Below the pieces are notes generated by a model. The model was not told the origin of the DNA. It saw only the letters and a list, made by a program, of their open reading frames with translations, and did not search any database. A stretch of DNA of 64,000 nt from the NCBI GenBank assembly GCA_937922655.1, contig CALAJH010000001.1, positions 186,001 through 250,000 on the forward strand, in the 5' to 3' direction. Origin of the DNA: an uncultured Bacteroidia bacterium (GTDB taxonomy: Bacteria; Bacteroidota; Bacteroidia; J057; CALAJH01). Shown one piece after another: positions 35,146 to 44,747 of the stretch (position 1 is its first letter; each line of letters opens with the position of its first letter). The position numbers were made by a program, and so were the translations under genes.

Positions 35146-37272
35146 ATGGCCGGCGTTATAAATAGCATACGCAGCAGAGGAACGATGCTGATGATTATCA
35201 TCGGCTTGGCAATGGTTACGTTTATTATGACCGACTTCCTCTCCCAAATCTACATGGTGGTTTACGGGGGGGAAATCCAACGCGACGAAGTCGGGCGCAT
35301 CGGCGGTAAAAAGCTGACCTATACCGAATACGCGCAACGACTCAAAACCGACATGGAAACCGCCGCCCGCACCAACCAAGGTTCGATGGACGACATGCAA
35401 CGCAACCAAATCGCCAATCAAGTTTGGGAGAAGTTCGTCATCGACCGCACCTTCGGCGAGGAATACCGCGCATTGGGCATCGAGGTCACGGACGCGGAAC
35501 TGAAAGACATGCTCACGGGTCCCGACCCCGACCCGCAAGCCGTACAATGGTTCGGCGGTAAAGAAAACGTTTCCGTGGCCTACACCCAAGCCAAAAACAA
35601 CCCTCAACTTCGCGAGCAACTCAAACAAATCGAAGAATATCTTTCGACGACCAAACAGCAAAACAAGTACGCGGCGCTTTTGCGCAACGGCACCTTCGTC
35701 TCCAAAGCCGAAGCCGCCCGCAAATACAAAGACGAAAACACCAAATACAACATCTCGTTTTTGGCCGTCAATTACAACGCCATCCCCGATTCCGCCGTCA
35801 AAATCACCGATGCCGACTACACCCAATACTACCAAGAAAACATCGAACTGTTTAAGCAACCGCGCAAAGAGGCGTTGATTAAATATGTGATTTTCCCCAA
35901 AACCCCTACGCGCAGGGATACGTTGGCGGTCATGGAAATGCTCGAAGGCATGAAAAAAGAATTTGCTTTGGCCGAAGACGACTCGGCTTACGCCGCCGCC
36001 CGCTCCAACAGCGAATTCGTTCCGCCAAGCGAAATCCAAAATCCCGCCGACTTGGATTCCGTCACCAAATCCAGAATCAAAGGCGTGGGCGTGGATTCGG
36101 TCGTAGGCCCGTTCCTTGACGGAAAAAGCGTCAAATTGATAAAGGTGGCCGAGCGCCGTTCCGACCCCGCACGGCCGTTCGTCAAAGTTCGGCACATCCT
36201 CGTCGTCCCCAAAGGCCCCAAAACCGAGGACACCACCGAGGCCCTGACCAAAATCATCAACCTCAAATTCCAACTCGACGCCGACAAATCCAAGTTCGAC
36301 GAAATTGCCACCGCCGAATCCCAAGACCAAAAAACCAAATTCAAAGGCGGAGACTTGGGTTGGTTCAAATACGGAACGTACGGCGACGAATTCGACGCCG
36401 CCGTCGCCAAAGCCGAAAAAAACAAAATTTTCGGCCCGATAAAATCCAAAGCGGGCTTTCATTTGTACGAGGTTACCGACCGCAGCACGGAGGGGATTCG
36501 TTTGGCGACCATCGTTTACGACATCGAACCCAGCGGCCAAACCTTGGACAGCCTTCGCAAAACGGCCGACGGCTTCATCCGCGAAACCGAAGGAAAAGCC
36601 GCCCTCTTTGACAGCGTCGCCCAAAAACGGAACTACCAAGTTCAATTCAGCCAACCGATTTCGTCCGGCGGCTCTTTCATCGCCGGAATACAAGGCACGG
36701 GCGCGGTATCGGCAATCGCACGTTGGGCGTTGAACGGAAAAGAAAAAACGGTTTCCGAACGCCTATTCGAAGCCGACAACGCCTTGGTCGTCGCCATGAT
36801 TCACCAACTCAACGAGGAGGGCTACAAACCTTTGGCCAACGTCAAAGACCAAATCAAAAGCAAAGTGGCCGAAAAAGCCAAAGCCAAACTCATTCTTGAA
36901 AAACTTTCCAAAATTCCCCCGGGCGATTTTGAGACCATGCGCAACGCCTACGGACAAGGAGCGTTCGTGAGCAAGGCCGACAACATCAGCTTCTTGTCCG
37001 GCTATGTGCCGGGCGTGGGCAACGACCCCAAACTCATTGGCGCCATATTCAAACTCAAAAAAGGACAAACGTCCAAACCCATCGTCGGTTCGACGGGAGT
37101 ATACATCGTCAAAGTGGAGGACGTTGTCGAACCCCAACCGCAGGACGAAAAAATGGCCGAAGAGTATCGTTTAGGCCTGCAAACTTCGAAACGTTCCCAA
37201 ATTTTGAACAAAGCCAATCAAGGTTTGCGCGACCACGCCCAAATCAAAGACTACCGTTACAACTTTGAATAA
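35146..37272 (+). CDS. PpiD-like peptidyl-prolyl isomerase / periplasmic chaperone
   Basis: This 708-residue protein has an N-terminal membrane anchor (about 13-32, MLMIIIGLAMVTFIMTDF), a SurA-N-like helical region, a parvulin domain with VRHILVVPKG (about 347-356) and GGDLGWFKYG (about 402-411), and a second, degraded parvulin-like region near 600-670 (GYVPGVGNDPKLIGAIFKLK). PpiD helps fold proteins leaving the Sec channel. The length and membrane anchor favour PpiD over SurA. A stem-loop at 37288-37326 follows the stop codon. Confidence 0.85.
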   Translation: MAGVINSIRSRGTMLMIIIGLAMVTFIMTDFLSQIYMVVYGGEIQRDEVGRIGGKKLTYTEYAQRLKTDMETAARTNQGSMDDMQRNQIANQVWEKFVIDRTFGEEYRALGIEVTDAELKDMLTGPDPDPQAVQWFGGKENVSVAYTQAKNNPQLREQLKQIEEYLSTTKQQNKYAALLRNGTFVSKAEAARKYKDENTKYNISFLAVNYNAIPDSAVKITDADYTQYYQENIELFKQPRKEALIKYVIFPKTPTRRDTLAVMEMLEGMKKEFALAEDDSAYAAARSNSEFVPPSEIQNPADLDSVTKSRIKGVGVDSVVGPFLDGKSVKLIKVAERRSDPARPFVKVRHILVVPKGPKTEDTTEALTKIINLKFQLDADKSKFDEIATAESQDQKTKFKGGDLGWFKYGTYGDEFDAAVAKAEKNKIFGPIKSKAGFHLYEVTDRSTEGIRLATIVYDIEPSGQTLDSLRKTADGFIRETEGKAALFDSVAQKRNYQVQFSQPISSGGSFIAGIQGTGAVSAIARWALNGKEKTVSERLFEADNALVVAMIHQLNEEGYKPLANVKDQIKSKVAEKAKAKLILEKLSKIPPGDFETMRNAYGQGAFVSKADNISFLSGYVPGVGNDPKLIGAIFKLKKGQTSKPIVGSTGVYIVKVEDVVEPQPQDEKMAEEYRLGLQTSKRSQILNKANQGLRDHAQIKDYRYNFE

Positions 37273-37287
37273 AATGTTTTAACAATA

Positions 37288-37326
37288 ATACGGGGCGGCC
37301 TGCGTAACAAGCGGGTCGCCCCGTAT
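37288..37326 (+). terminator. Stem-loop after the PpiD-like gene
   Basis: ATACGGGGCG (37288-37297) pairs perfectly with CGCCCCGTAT (37317-37326). No T-run follows, so it may be a weak terminator or a processing stem; the glycosyltransferase gene begins ten bases later and would start just behind it. Confidence 0.45.
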
Positions 37327-37335
37327 GCGTCATCC

Positions 37336-38883
37336 ATGTTTTCCGTCTCTTCGCCGATATTTTTTGTCGTCCTGCTGGCTTTTACGTTTTTGGCGCGTTG
37401 GCCGACATTCGACGCGAGGCATTATCCCACCGACGAATCTTTGTATTTGGCGGTAGGGGAACGTTTGGCGAACGGGGGCGTCTTATACCGCGACGCATGG
37501 GAAAACAAACCTCCGCTCATGTTGTGGTTTTACGCGTTGAACGTCGTCGTCTTTGGAAAAAACGCGGTTTGGGCCGTTAGGGTTTGGGCTTGTTTGATTT
37601 TGGCGTGGAGCGCGGTGCGTTGTTATCGTTTGGCCGAGGAATACAAATTTATCTCCGGCCGGGATGCGGCGTTTACCTTTTTGTTCGTCGCCGTATTTTC
37701 AACCCCATGGTACGCCGCGGAACTCAATTGCGAACTTTTTATCCTGCCCATGGCCATCGAGGCCGTTCGACTGACGGCCAAACACTGCGTAGACGACAAA
37801 CGACGCTGGGAACATCTATTTTTTGCCGGCGTTTATTGCGGCGCGGCGTTTTTTTCCAAATATCAGGGACTACACATAACGATGGCGTTGTTAATTGCGC
37901 TGTTCGTCGTTTCGACTCCGACGTCGGCCGATATAACGACTTTTTTCGGCGGGATTACGGCCGTCGCCGTCGTCGTACTTTCGATTTTATATTCCAACGG
38001 GGCATGGGCGGACTTTTGGGATGTGGGCGTGGTCTACAATTTGGATTACATACGACTGCCGGGCAACCCGGGCGATAACCAAGCGGATTCTTTAATCGAA
38101 TACTTAAAGATTTGGGGATTGCCGTTTGCCGCGGCGCTCGCCGGAATATGGGCCTTTCGCGCGGGATTTTACCAAATACCCATCCGGCAAAGAAAATTTG
38201 GCACTTTGATGATGATTTGGTTTGTCCTCGCACTTGCCCCGCTTTTTGTAGGCAGGGTATACCTCCATTATTTTTGGTTTGTTTTGCCACCGGTTTTATT
38301 TTGGGCGCCGACTTTCGTTTTCGGAAAATTTCAACGTTCGTATCCCAAGTTGTCCATATTGACCTATGCGTCGTTTTGGGCGATTCCGGTGGCGTCGGGT
38401 CTGCTGTATTTCATCGTCGCCGATACCGAGCGTTACGCGCGTTTTGCAAGAGGGTTTCGCCCCGGCGGTTGGGTCGAATCCGTCTACGACAAACTTCATC
38501 CCGACGCCGAATTGACCGAACTTAAACGTACGGTGGACGAGCTTCGCGCCCGCGGAGTCTCGTCGGCGCTCGTCACGGGTTTCCAACCCGAACTTTACCG
38601 CTATCTAGAACTTAGCCCGGAAACCAAATACACCAATTTCGGCATCGCATACTTCAAGGCCGAATGGCGAAGCGAAGACGCTTACACACCCATTTCCGAC
38701 GTCGAAACCCAAGCCGATTTTTTCGCTCAACTTTATCCCCGTTCGCCCAAGCTAATCATTGACCCCGATGGAATTTGGGAATCCATGCGGCAAAAACTAC
38801 CTCCCGTCATCGACAACTACCGACAAATCCCGGTCGGAAAGTACACTCTTTACCTTCATCCCAACGTCAAATGGGAAAAATGA
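37336..38883 (+). CDS. GT39/ArnT-like membrane glycosyltransferase
   Basis: A 515-residue polytopic protein with around ten membrane segments. The first external loop contains YPTDESLYLAVGERL (about 34-48); the Asp-Glu pair after the first membrane segment is the usual catalytic feature of dolichyl/undecaprenyl-linked mannosyl- or aminoarabinosyl-transferases (PMT/ArnT superfamily). The C-terminal 120 residues are soluble and periplasmic. Donor and acceptor are unknown; T9SS bacteria glycosylate many exported proteins, which is one candidate use. Confidence 0.7.
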   Translation: MFSVSSPIFFVVLLAFTFLARWPTFDARHYPTDESLYLAVGERLANGGVLYRDAWENKPPLMLWFYALNVVVFGKNAVWAVRVWACLILAWSAVRCYRLAEEYKFISGRDAAFTFLFVAVFSTPWYAAELNCELFILPMAIEAVRLTAKHCVDDKRRWEHLFFAGVYCGAAFFSKYQGLHITMALLIALFVVSTPTSADITTFFGGITAVAVVVLSILYSNGAWADFWDVGVVYNLDYIRLPGNPGDNQADSLIEYLKIWGLPFAAALAGIWAFRAGFYQIPIRQRKFGTLMMIWFVLALAPLFVGRVYLHYFWFVLPPVLFWAPTFVFGKFQRSYPKLSILTYASFWAIPVASGLLYFIVADTERYARFARGFRPGGWVESVYDKLHPDAELTELKRTVDELRARGVSSALVTGFQPELYRYLELSPETKYTNFGIAYFKAEWRSEDAYTPISDVETQADFFAQLYPRSPKLIIDPDGIWESMRQKLPPVIDNYRQIPVGKYTLYLHPNVKWEK

Positions 38884-39216
38884 ACGACGATTTGACGTCT
38901 TGAATTAACAACGATACGAAACTTTCAAGCCGACCGGTTTGCGTTTTCCGTCCGCTTGGTTCTTGTCGATTTCAAGCGTGAAACGTTCCGAAACAAACCG
39001 ACACGGCCCAAACTTGCATCCCAAAAAACATTTTTTTGTGATACTTTATAAATTTTTTTTATATTTTTTTCATTTGCAAGAATTTTAAGATTTACCTTAA
39101 TTTCATTCAAAGGTTTTTACGTACAAATTAATAAGTTAGCCACATAGAAATATTCCAAATACCTAAAAATTATACATTTTAAGGGCGGCCACGTAATTTT
39201 ACGACAAATTTATTGC
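38884..39216. other. AT-rich intergenic region upstream of the TonB receptor
   Basis: The 333 bases are clearly AT-richer than both neighbours, especially 39030-39200. A short hairpin AAAAAACATTTTTT lies near 39016-39030. TAATTTTA near 39194 is a poor -7 box for the receptor. A 61-codon frame on the - strand here has no coding look. I see no riboswitch or operator. Confidence 0.4.
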
Positions 39217-41403
39217 ATGAAAATATTTTTGTTTTTTATTTTAACGTGGCCGGGAATGGACGCACTGTACGCTCAAAGCGATCTGCACGTCTACGTAAAC
39301 GACGCGGAGACCCAAGAAGCGCTTTTTGGCGCGGCATGCACCATAGAAAATCTAAAAATCGGCGCCTACACCGACGACGCGGGTTACGCCTTCATTCCGG
39401 GCGTACCGACGGGAAGTCATACGTTGAGTATTTCGTTGGTCGGTTATTCTCCGCAAAAACTGACGTTTGAGAAATCGGCGAACGATGATACGATTCGCAC
39501 GGCCTTGTCGCCGGCAACGATGCAACTTGCGGAGGTAAAAATCTCTTCGACGCGTTCGGACAAAAGTATTTCCGATATTCCGACGCGCGTCGAAGTGCTG
39601 ACCGCCGAAATCGACGAAGGCTTGGCCATGGACCCCAGCCGGGTGCAACACGTTCTCACCCACAGTACGGGCGTTCAAGTGCAAGCGACCTCCGCCGCCT
39701 CCGGTTCCGCCAACGTCCGCATACAAGGCTTGGACGGGCGCTACACGCAAATTTTGGTGGACGGTTTTCCGCTTTACGGAGGATTTTCGGGCAGTTTGAG
39801 CATTATGCAAATACCGCCGCTCGATTTAAGACAAATCGAGTACGTAAAGGGTGCGGCGGCTACGCTTTACGGCGGCGGCGCCATTTCGGGCCTCATCAAC
39901 CTGCTTTCCAAAACCCCCGGCGAAGAAGACGAAACGCTCCTTCACCTCAACGCTTCGACGACGGGCGCCTACGACGTCAACGCCTTCGTTTCCCGCAAAC
40001 ACGAGCGTATCGGTTATACGCTCATGACTTCTTTGCACCGACAACACCGTTACGACCCCGACCGCGACGGCCTTTCGGATTTACCCGACGTCGTAAAGTT
40101 CGCCGTTCAACCCAAAGCGTTTTTTTATTTTGGGCAAAAGGCGCGGCTGACGTTGGGAACAGGGGTTACGCATGAAACCCGTGCCGGCGGCGACCTTCGC
40201 CGCATCGACGGCCACGCCCCCGACAGCACCCATTTTTTCCTTGAAGCCGGAAAATCCACCCGCATCACCCCGCAATTACGCTTCGAATATTACGTCGCCG
40301 ACGGCCAAACCCTTACCGTCAAAAACGGTTGGAACGTCTTTGACCGCAGCTTGAACGTCGTCGGAGACCCAAGTTTACGCGAATACCGATTTTCGGGGTT
40401 GCAATGGGGTTCGTTTACCGAGATATCCTACCTTTTCGACCGCGGAATCCACAACGTCGTTGGAGGGGTAAACCTTTTCAGCGACCGGTTCCAAGAACGC
40501 CGCCGCGAAACCGACGCCTTGCGCAACGAAACCCATCTAACCGCGGGTCTGTTCGGCCAATACCAAATTTCACCCGTAAAATGGTTTGCCGGAGAGTTGG
40601 GTTTTCGTGGAGATTATCGTTTCGACGGAGGGTTTTATCCGCTGCCGCGTTTGTCGTTGTTGTTCAAATTTGCAAAAAAATTCAGCTACCGCATTGGCGG
40701 CGGCATGGGCTACCGCCCCGCAACGGTCTTCAACCAAGAAGCGGAACAGCGCGGTTATCGCAACGTCAGGCCCATAAGTTACGCCGCAACCCGTTCCGAA
40801 CGTTCTTACGGAGGCAACATGGACTTGGGTTACAAAACCCCCATCGGTTCCAAAGCCTTTTTCACCCTCAACCAAATGCTTTTCTACACTTACCTTGCCA
40901 ACCCGCTCATGTTCGCCGCCGACGACAAAGGTTATTTTTACCTTAGCCCTTCGGGAGCATGGGTGTACAGTCGGGGAACGGAAACGCAAATCAAAATCGG
41001 CTACGGGCCGTTCACCTTCTTTTTGGGATACACGTTCACCGACACGCGCGCCGTAGAAAACGGTGAAAGCCGGGAGTTTACCCTTACCCCCCGCCACAGC
41101 GTCAAGGGCGACCTGCTCTTTCTCTTGCCCGGGAAATGGCGGGCCGCCGTGGACTACGAATACAAGGGACCGCAACGCCTTTCCGACGGCGGTTACACGC
41201 CCGGATTTTGGATGTTCGGGGTCATGGCCGAACGCACCCTCGGACGCTTTACGATCTTCGTCAATGCGGAAAACGTAACCGACCGTCGCCAAACACGTTA
41301 TGTTTCCTTGCGCGAAGCCCCTTACAATACCTCGCAATTCACCGAAGTTTGGGCGCCGCTCGACGGTTTTTATTTCAACGGCGGGCTGAAAATTAAGTTC
41401 TAA
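39217..41403 (+). CDS. TonB-dependent outer membrane receptor
   Basis: A 728-residue protein: signal peptide (ALYAQ), carboxypeptidase-regulatory-like domain (about 23-100, AYTDDAGYAFIPGVPTGSHT), plug (about 115-225; VRIQGLDGRYTQILVDGFPL, YVKGAAATLYGGGAISG) and a beta-barrel to the final GGLKIKF. It takes up a ligand across the outer membrane using TonB energy. No SusD partner is adjacent, so it is not a polysaccharide-locus SusC; iron, haem, cobalamin or copper are possible. The HemS gene at 53065-54138 hints at haem use in the organism, but that is not linkage. Confidence 0.85.
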   Translation: MKIFLFFILTWPGMDALYAQSDLHVYVNDAETQEALFGAACTIENLKIGAYTDDAGYAFIPGVPTGSHTLSISLVGYSPQKLTFEKSANDDTIRTALSPATMQLAEVKISSTRSDKSISDIPTRVEVLTAEIDEGLAMDPSRVQHVLTHSTGVQVQATSAASGSANVRIQGLDGRYTQILVDGFPLYGGFSGSLSIMQIPPLDLRQIEYVKGAAATLYGGGAISGLINLLSKTPGEEDETLLHLNASTTGAYDVNAFVSRKHERIGYTLMTSLHRQHRYDPDRDGLSDLPDVVKFAVQPKAFFYFGQKARLTLGTGVTHETRAGGDLRRIDGHAPDSTHFFLEAGKSTRITPQLRFEYYVADGQTLTVKNGWNVFDRSLNVVGDPSLREYRFSGLQWGSFTEISYLFDRGIHNVVGGVNLFSDRFQERRRETDALRNETHLTAGLFGQYQISPVKWFAGELGFRGDYRFDGGFYPLPRLSLLFKFAKKFSYRIGGGMGYRPATVFNQEAEQRGYRNVRPISYAATRSERSYGGNMDLGYKTPIGSKAFFTLNQMLFYTYLANPLMFAADDKGYFYLSPSGAWVYSRGTETQIKIGYGPFTFFLGYTFTDTRAVENGESREFTLTPRHSVKGDLLFLLPGKWRAAVDYEYKGPQRLSDGGYTPGFWMFGVMAERTLGRFTIFVNAENVTDRRQTRYVSLREAPYNTSQFTEVWAPLDGFYFNGGLKIKF

Positions 41404-41456
41404 ACAAAACACAATTAACGAACGTAATTCGAGTAAAAATTTTTTTCGCAAAAATA

Positions 41457-41488
41457 TTGCGCAATATAGAGCTTGCGTTGTAATTTTG
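41457..41488 (+). promoter_or_regulatory. Promoter of tRNA-Gln (and possibly prs)
   Basis: TTG (41457-41459) and TAATTTTG (41481-41488) are 21 bases apart, close to the Bacteroidota consensus. The tRNA begins 37 bases after the -7 box. As prs starts 16 bases after the tRNA, the same promoter could drive both. Confidence 0.55.
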
Positions 41489-41525
41489 CATCGCAATTGT
41501 CAAGGAAACGACGCAATTGCGGATT

Positions 41526-41596
41526 TGCCCGGTCGTCTAATGGTAGGACAGCAGATTTTGGTTCTGCGTGTAGGGGTTCGAATCCTCTCTGGGCAA
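41526..41596 (+). tRNA. trnQ: tRNA-Gln (anticodon TTG)
   Basis: The acceptor arms TGCCCGG and CTGGGCA pair with one G-U. The anticodon stem GCAGA/TCTGC encloses the loop TTTTGGT, giving anticodon TTG. The T arm AGGGG-TTCGAAT-CCTCT is standard. CCA is not encoded. Length is 71 bases. Confidence 0.93.
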
Positions 41597-41612
41597 CAAA
41601 ATCCCTTGTAAG

Positions 41613-42554
41613 TTGGGAATATCCGCTCCACCCTTCGTTGTTTTTGGCGGCTCCGCAAGCCAAAGTCTTTGTTGGAATATTGCCCAAAGTGGAGAAATCA
41701 CATTAGGCGAGATAAAATTGACCCGTTTTAGCGACGGGGAAATGCGTCCTCGTTTCGAGCAGTCGGTACGGGGACTGAACGTTTGCCTGATTCAATCGAC
41801 TCATCCGCCGGCGGAAAACTTGCTGGAACTATTAATGATGATAGACGCGGCCAAACGCGCTTCCGCCAAAAGCATTACCGTCGTTACGCCTTATTTCGGA
41901 TACGCCCGTCAAGACCGCAAAGATGTTCCACGCGTTTCGATTGGCGCCAAGTTAGTGGCGGACATGATTTCCACCGCCGGCGCCACCAGACTCGTTACCA
42001 TCGACCTTCACGCCGGACAAATACAGGGTTTTTTCGACATTCCCGTAGACAACCTCGAAGCGTCGTCGGTGTTTGTGCCGTACTTTCTCGAACAGGATTG
42101 GAAAAATTTGTGCATTGTTTCTCCCGACGCGGGGGGCGTACCCCGCGCCAGAATTTTCGCCCGCCACCTCAAAGCCGACCTCGCCCTCGTTTACAAATAC
42201 CGCGAAAAAGAAAACGAGGTCGGTTCCATGCAACTCATAGGCAACGTCGCGGGCAAAAACGTCGTTATCGTCGACGACATTCTCGACACGGGCGGGACGT
42301 TGTGCGCGGCGGCGGACCTGCTCGTCAAACAAGGGGCTTTGTCCGTTCGCGCCGCCATTACCCATCCCATCCTTTCGGGCAAGGCCGTCGAACGCGTCGC
42401 CCAATCGGCATTGTCCGAAGTTTACGTTACGGACACCATCGCCGGCGCCCAAAGACACGAAAAAATCAAAGTCCTGACCATCGCGCCGCTCTTTGCCCTT
42501 GCGCTAAAAAAAATCCACGGCTACGAATCGGTTAGTTCGCTGTTTTTAAGTTAA
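41613..42554 (+). CDS. prs: Ribose-phosphate pyrophosphokinase (class I PRPP synthase)
   Basis: A 313-residue enzyme that makes PRPP from ribose 5-phosphate and ATP. VFGGSASQSL, KLTRFSDGEMRPRF, YFGYARQDRK (ATP loop), DLHAGQIQGFFDIPVDNL, SPDAGGVPRARI and IVDDILDTGGTL (PRPP loop) are all present. No ATG fits the N-terminus; TTG 41613, 16 bases after tRNA-Gln, is the best start, so it may be expressed from the tRNA promoter. Its 3' end overlaps the convergent divergent-class paralogue by 23 bases. Confidence 0.92.
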   Translation: MGISAPPFVVFGGSASQSLCWNIAQSGEITLGEIKLTRFSDGEMRPRFEQSVRGLNVCLIQSTHPPAENLLELLMMIDAAKRASAKSITVVTPYFGYARQDRKDVPRVSIGAKLVADMISTAGATRLVTIDLHAGQIQGFFDIPVDNLEASSVFVPYFLEQDWKNLCIVSPDAGGVPRARIFARHLKADLALVYKYREKENEVGSMQLIGNVAGKNVVIVDDILDTGGTLCAAADLLVKQGALSVRAAITHPILSGKAVERVAQSALSEVYVTDTIAGAQRHEKIKVLTIAPLFALALKKIHGYESVSSLFLS

Positions 42555-43440
42555 GCAGGGCCTCGGCGTAAACCTCAACCACCGAACAAACAAAAAAGAA
42601 GTCGTCGCAAATCAAATTTTCCACCCGGGCGTGGGAATCGGTAAACGCAACGGCGTTTAAAACGCGAGAATCCTTTAATCTCTGCACCGAACCTTCGGGC
42701 AAAACCCCGTGAGTGGCGACGGCAAACACTTTGTCCGCGCCCGCGTCGAGATAAGCCCGCGCCGCGTCAATCAACGAACCGCCCGTGCGAATCATGTCGT
42801 CGTAAACGACGACGGTTCGCCCTTTGACGTCGGCGTTGATACCGATGAGCGAGGTGTGGGCGCCCGAACGACGCTTGTAGGCAAACGCGGCGTCGCAACC
42901 GATTTCCCGACTCAACGACGCCACCCACGCCGCCCGTCCCGAATCCGTCGACGCCAAAACAAAATTTTCCCCTCCAAAACGCCGACAAGCCTCGATTATC
43001 ACCGATTTGGCGTAAAGATGCCGGGTACGCAAGCGCGCGTCGAAGTAATACGGCAGACCCTCGGTGTGCAAATCCAAGAACCACAATCGAACGCGGGCGG
43101 GAAGCGCGGAAAAAATCACGGCGCGGGTCTTGGCTTTGACCACTTCACCGGCTTTAACCGCACGCTCCATCGTCGAATAACCATAGTACGGCACGCAAAT
43201 CGTCAGTTCGGGCGCGCCCATTTCGATAAGCGCGTAAGCGAGGTCGAAAAGTTCGAGCGTCTCCTCGTCGGAAACGGTACCGCCGACCAAAACCGTTTGA
43301 CCGTCGGGAACGGACAGGATGCGGTGATAGCGTTCTCCATCGGGAAAAACCGTGCGTTCAATTTCCCCCCAAACGCCCCCGACGGCGTCGCAGAGCCGCC
43401 GTCCAAACGGTACATAGGACTGCGTGGAAAAAAATGTCAT
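42532..43440 (-). CDS. Divergent PRPP synthase-like protein
   Basis: This 302-residue protein has the fold and order of PRPP synthase but altered motifs. VFPDGERYHRI replaces FSDGE; YYGYSTMERAVKAGEVVKAK replaces the YARQDRK loop and recalls the plant class II form; LDLHTEGLPYYFD matches the His-containing strand; STDSGRAAW replaces SPDAGG; and VYDDMIRTGGSL keeps the PRPP-binding loop. It may make PRPP with different control, or be a regulatory paralogue. Its start overlaps the tyrS stop by four bases, so the two are co-transcribed, and its end overlaps prs tail to tail. Confidence 0.75.
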   Translation of the reverse strand: MTFFSTQSYVPFGRRLCDAVGGVWGEIERTVFPDGERYHRILSVPDGQTVLVGGTVSDEETLELFDLAYALIEMGAPELTICVPYYGYSTMERAVKAGEVVKAKTRAVIFSALPARVRLWFLDLHTEGLPYYFDARLRTRHLYAKSVIIEACRRFGGENFVLASTDSGRAAWVASLSREIGCDAAFAYKRRSGAHTSLIGINADVKGRTVVVYDDMIRTGGSLIDAARAYLDAGADKVFAVATHGVLPEGSVQRLKDSRVLNAVAFTDSHARVENLICDDFFFVCSVVEVYAEALLNLKTAN

Positions 43441-44714
43441 GGTTCAAAAACAACAATATGATGCTTCTTCTTCCCCGATTGTATGAATAAATAACGCCCC
43501 GCCAAAAGTTCGTCGAAAACGGGAACATGGTCGGGCGAAGAAATTTTGATTTTGTTGATTTTCAATCCTCCGCCTTGTACCAATCGCCGGGCTTCGGATT
43601 TGGACGGCGCCGCCCCCGATTCGGCCAACAAATCCACGACGTTTTTTTGAGCTTCGAACCACGAGCGATTCAACGTAGCCGACGGCACGCCTTCAAAAAT
43701 TTGTCCGAACTCCTTGGGCGAAAGCCTTTCAAGCGTTGAAAAAGGGGCGTCGCCGAAAAGCGCGTCCGTGGCGGCCAGCGCCGTTTCGAGCGCCGGCTTG
43801 CCGTGCAAGCGTTCGGTAAGCTCGACCGCCAACATTTTTTGGGCGATGCGCAAATGCGGTTCGGCCGCATGGCGTTCCAAGGCGGATTCAATCTCTTCCC
43901 GGCCCTTCAAACTAAAAATTTTAAGCAGGCGTGAAATGTCTTCATCGGCGGCGTTCAACCAAAATTGATAAAACTTGTAAGGCGAAGTGCGTTCGGGGTC
44001 GAGCCAAACGTTTTCCCCCTCGGATTTGCCGAACTTCGAGCCGTCGGCACGGGTTAAAAGCGGCGCCGTCAGTCCATGCACTTCCCCACCCGTCAATTTT
44101 CTGACCAACTCGATACCCGTGGTAATATTTCCCCACTGGTCGGAACCGCCGACCTGCAACCGACATCCGTAATGTTGATAAAGATGGTAAAAGTCGTACC
44201 CTTGCAAAAGTTGATAGCTAAATTCGGTAAACGAAATGCCGGACTCCAACCGATTTTGTACCGAATCTTTGGCCATCATATAATTAATGGAAAAATGTTT
44301 TCCGACGTCGCGCAAAAAGTCCAGAAACGTGAATTGCGCAAACCAGTCGTAATTGTTGAGCACAAGCAGTTCGGGGCCGTCGGGGTCGTAGGCGACAAGT
44401 TTTTCGAGTTGGGCGTGAACGCCGGCTTGATTGGCGCGCAGGGTGTCGAGGTCGAGTAATTTTCGTTCTTGGGATTTTCCGGAGGGGTCGCCCACCATTC
44501 CCGTCGCGCCGCCGACTATGGCTATCGGCCGCAAACCGTACCGACGGCAATGGGTCAAAAGCATGACAACCACCAGATTGCCGACGTGCAACGAAGGCGC
44601 GGTGGGGTCGAAGCCGGCGTACGCCCCTACCCCCGGCACACTCCAACAATTTTCGATGCCCGGCGTGGAATCTTGGTAAAGTCCGCGCCATTTGAGTTCT
44701 TCGAGCAGATTCAT
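43437..44714 (-). CDS. tyrS: Tyrosyl-tRNA synthetase
   Basis: A 425-residue class I synthetase that charges tRNA-Tyr. AGFDPTAPSLHVGNL holds the HIGH-like motif (HVGN), VGGSDQWGNI binds tyrosine, SKFGKSEG is the KMSKS loop, and an S4-like RNA-binding domain with SEARRLVQGGGLKINK closes the protein. ATG 44714 begins seven bases after a terminator T-run, so almost no leader is left between tRNA-Met, terminator and start codon. A longer frame to 44783 only reads through the tRNA. Confidence 0.95.
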   Translation of the reverse strand: MNLLEELKWRGLYQDSTPGIENCWSVPGVGAYAGFDPTAPSLHVGNLVVVMLLTHCRRYGLRPIAIVGGATGMVGDPSGKSQERKLLDLDTLRANQAGVHAQLEKLVAYDPDGPELLVLNNYDWFAQFTFLDFLRDVGKHFSINYMMAKDSVQNRLESGISFTEFSYQLLQGYDFYHLYQHYGCRLQVGGSDQWGNITTGIELVRKLTGGEVHGLTAPLLTRADGSKFGKSEGENVWLDPERTSPYKFYQFWLNAADEDISRLLKIFSLKGREEIESALERHAAEPHLRIAQKMLAVELTERLHGKPALETALAATDALFGDAPFSTLERLSPKEFGQIFEGVPSATLNRSWFEAQKNVVDLLAESGAAPSKSEARRLVQGGGLKINKIKISSPDHVPVFDELLAGRYLFIQSGKKKHHIVVFEP

Positions 44715-44720
44715 GGAACG

Positions 44721-44744
44721 AAAAAGCCCGCCGGCGCGGGCTTT
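44721..44744 (-). terminator. Rho-independent terminator between tRNA-Met and tyrS
   Basis: AAAGCCCGC and GCGGGCTTT (44723-44731/44736-44744) form a nine-base perfect stem with a four-base loop, and on the - strand five T residues follow. It ends the tRNA transcript. Because tyrS begins seven bases later, the stem may also shape tyrS expression by read-through. Confidence 0.75.
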
Positions 44745-44747
44745 ATG

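Noticed and set aside
38925-39110. 61-codon frame in the AT-rich region
   Set aside because: Lys/Asn-rich translation reflects base composition, and no start signal is present.
38884-41596. Genomic island inserted at tRNA-Gln (AT-rich stretch plus TonB receptor)
   Set aside because: No integrase, no duplicated tRNA end and ordinary codon use in the receptor gene.
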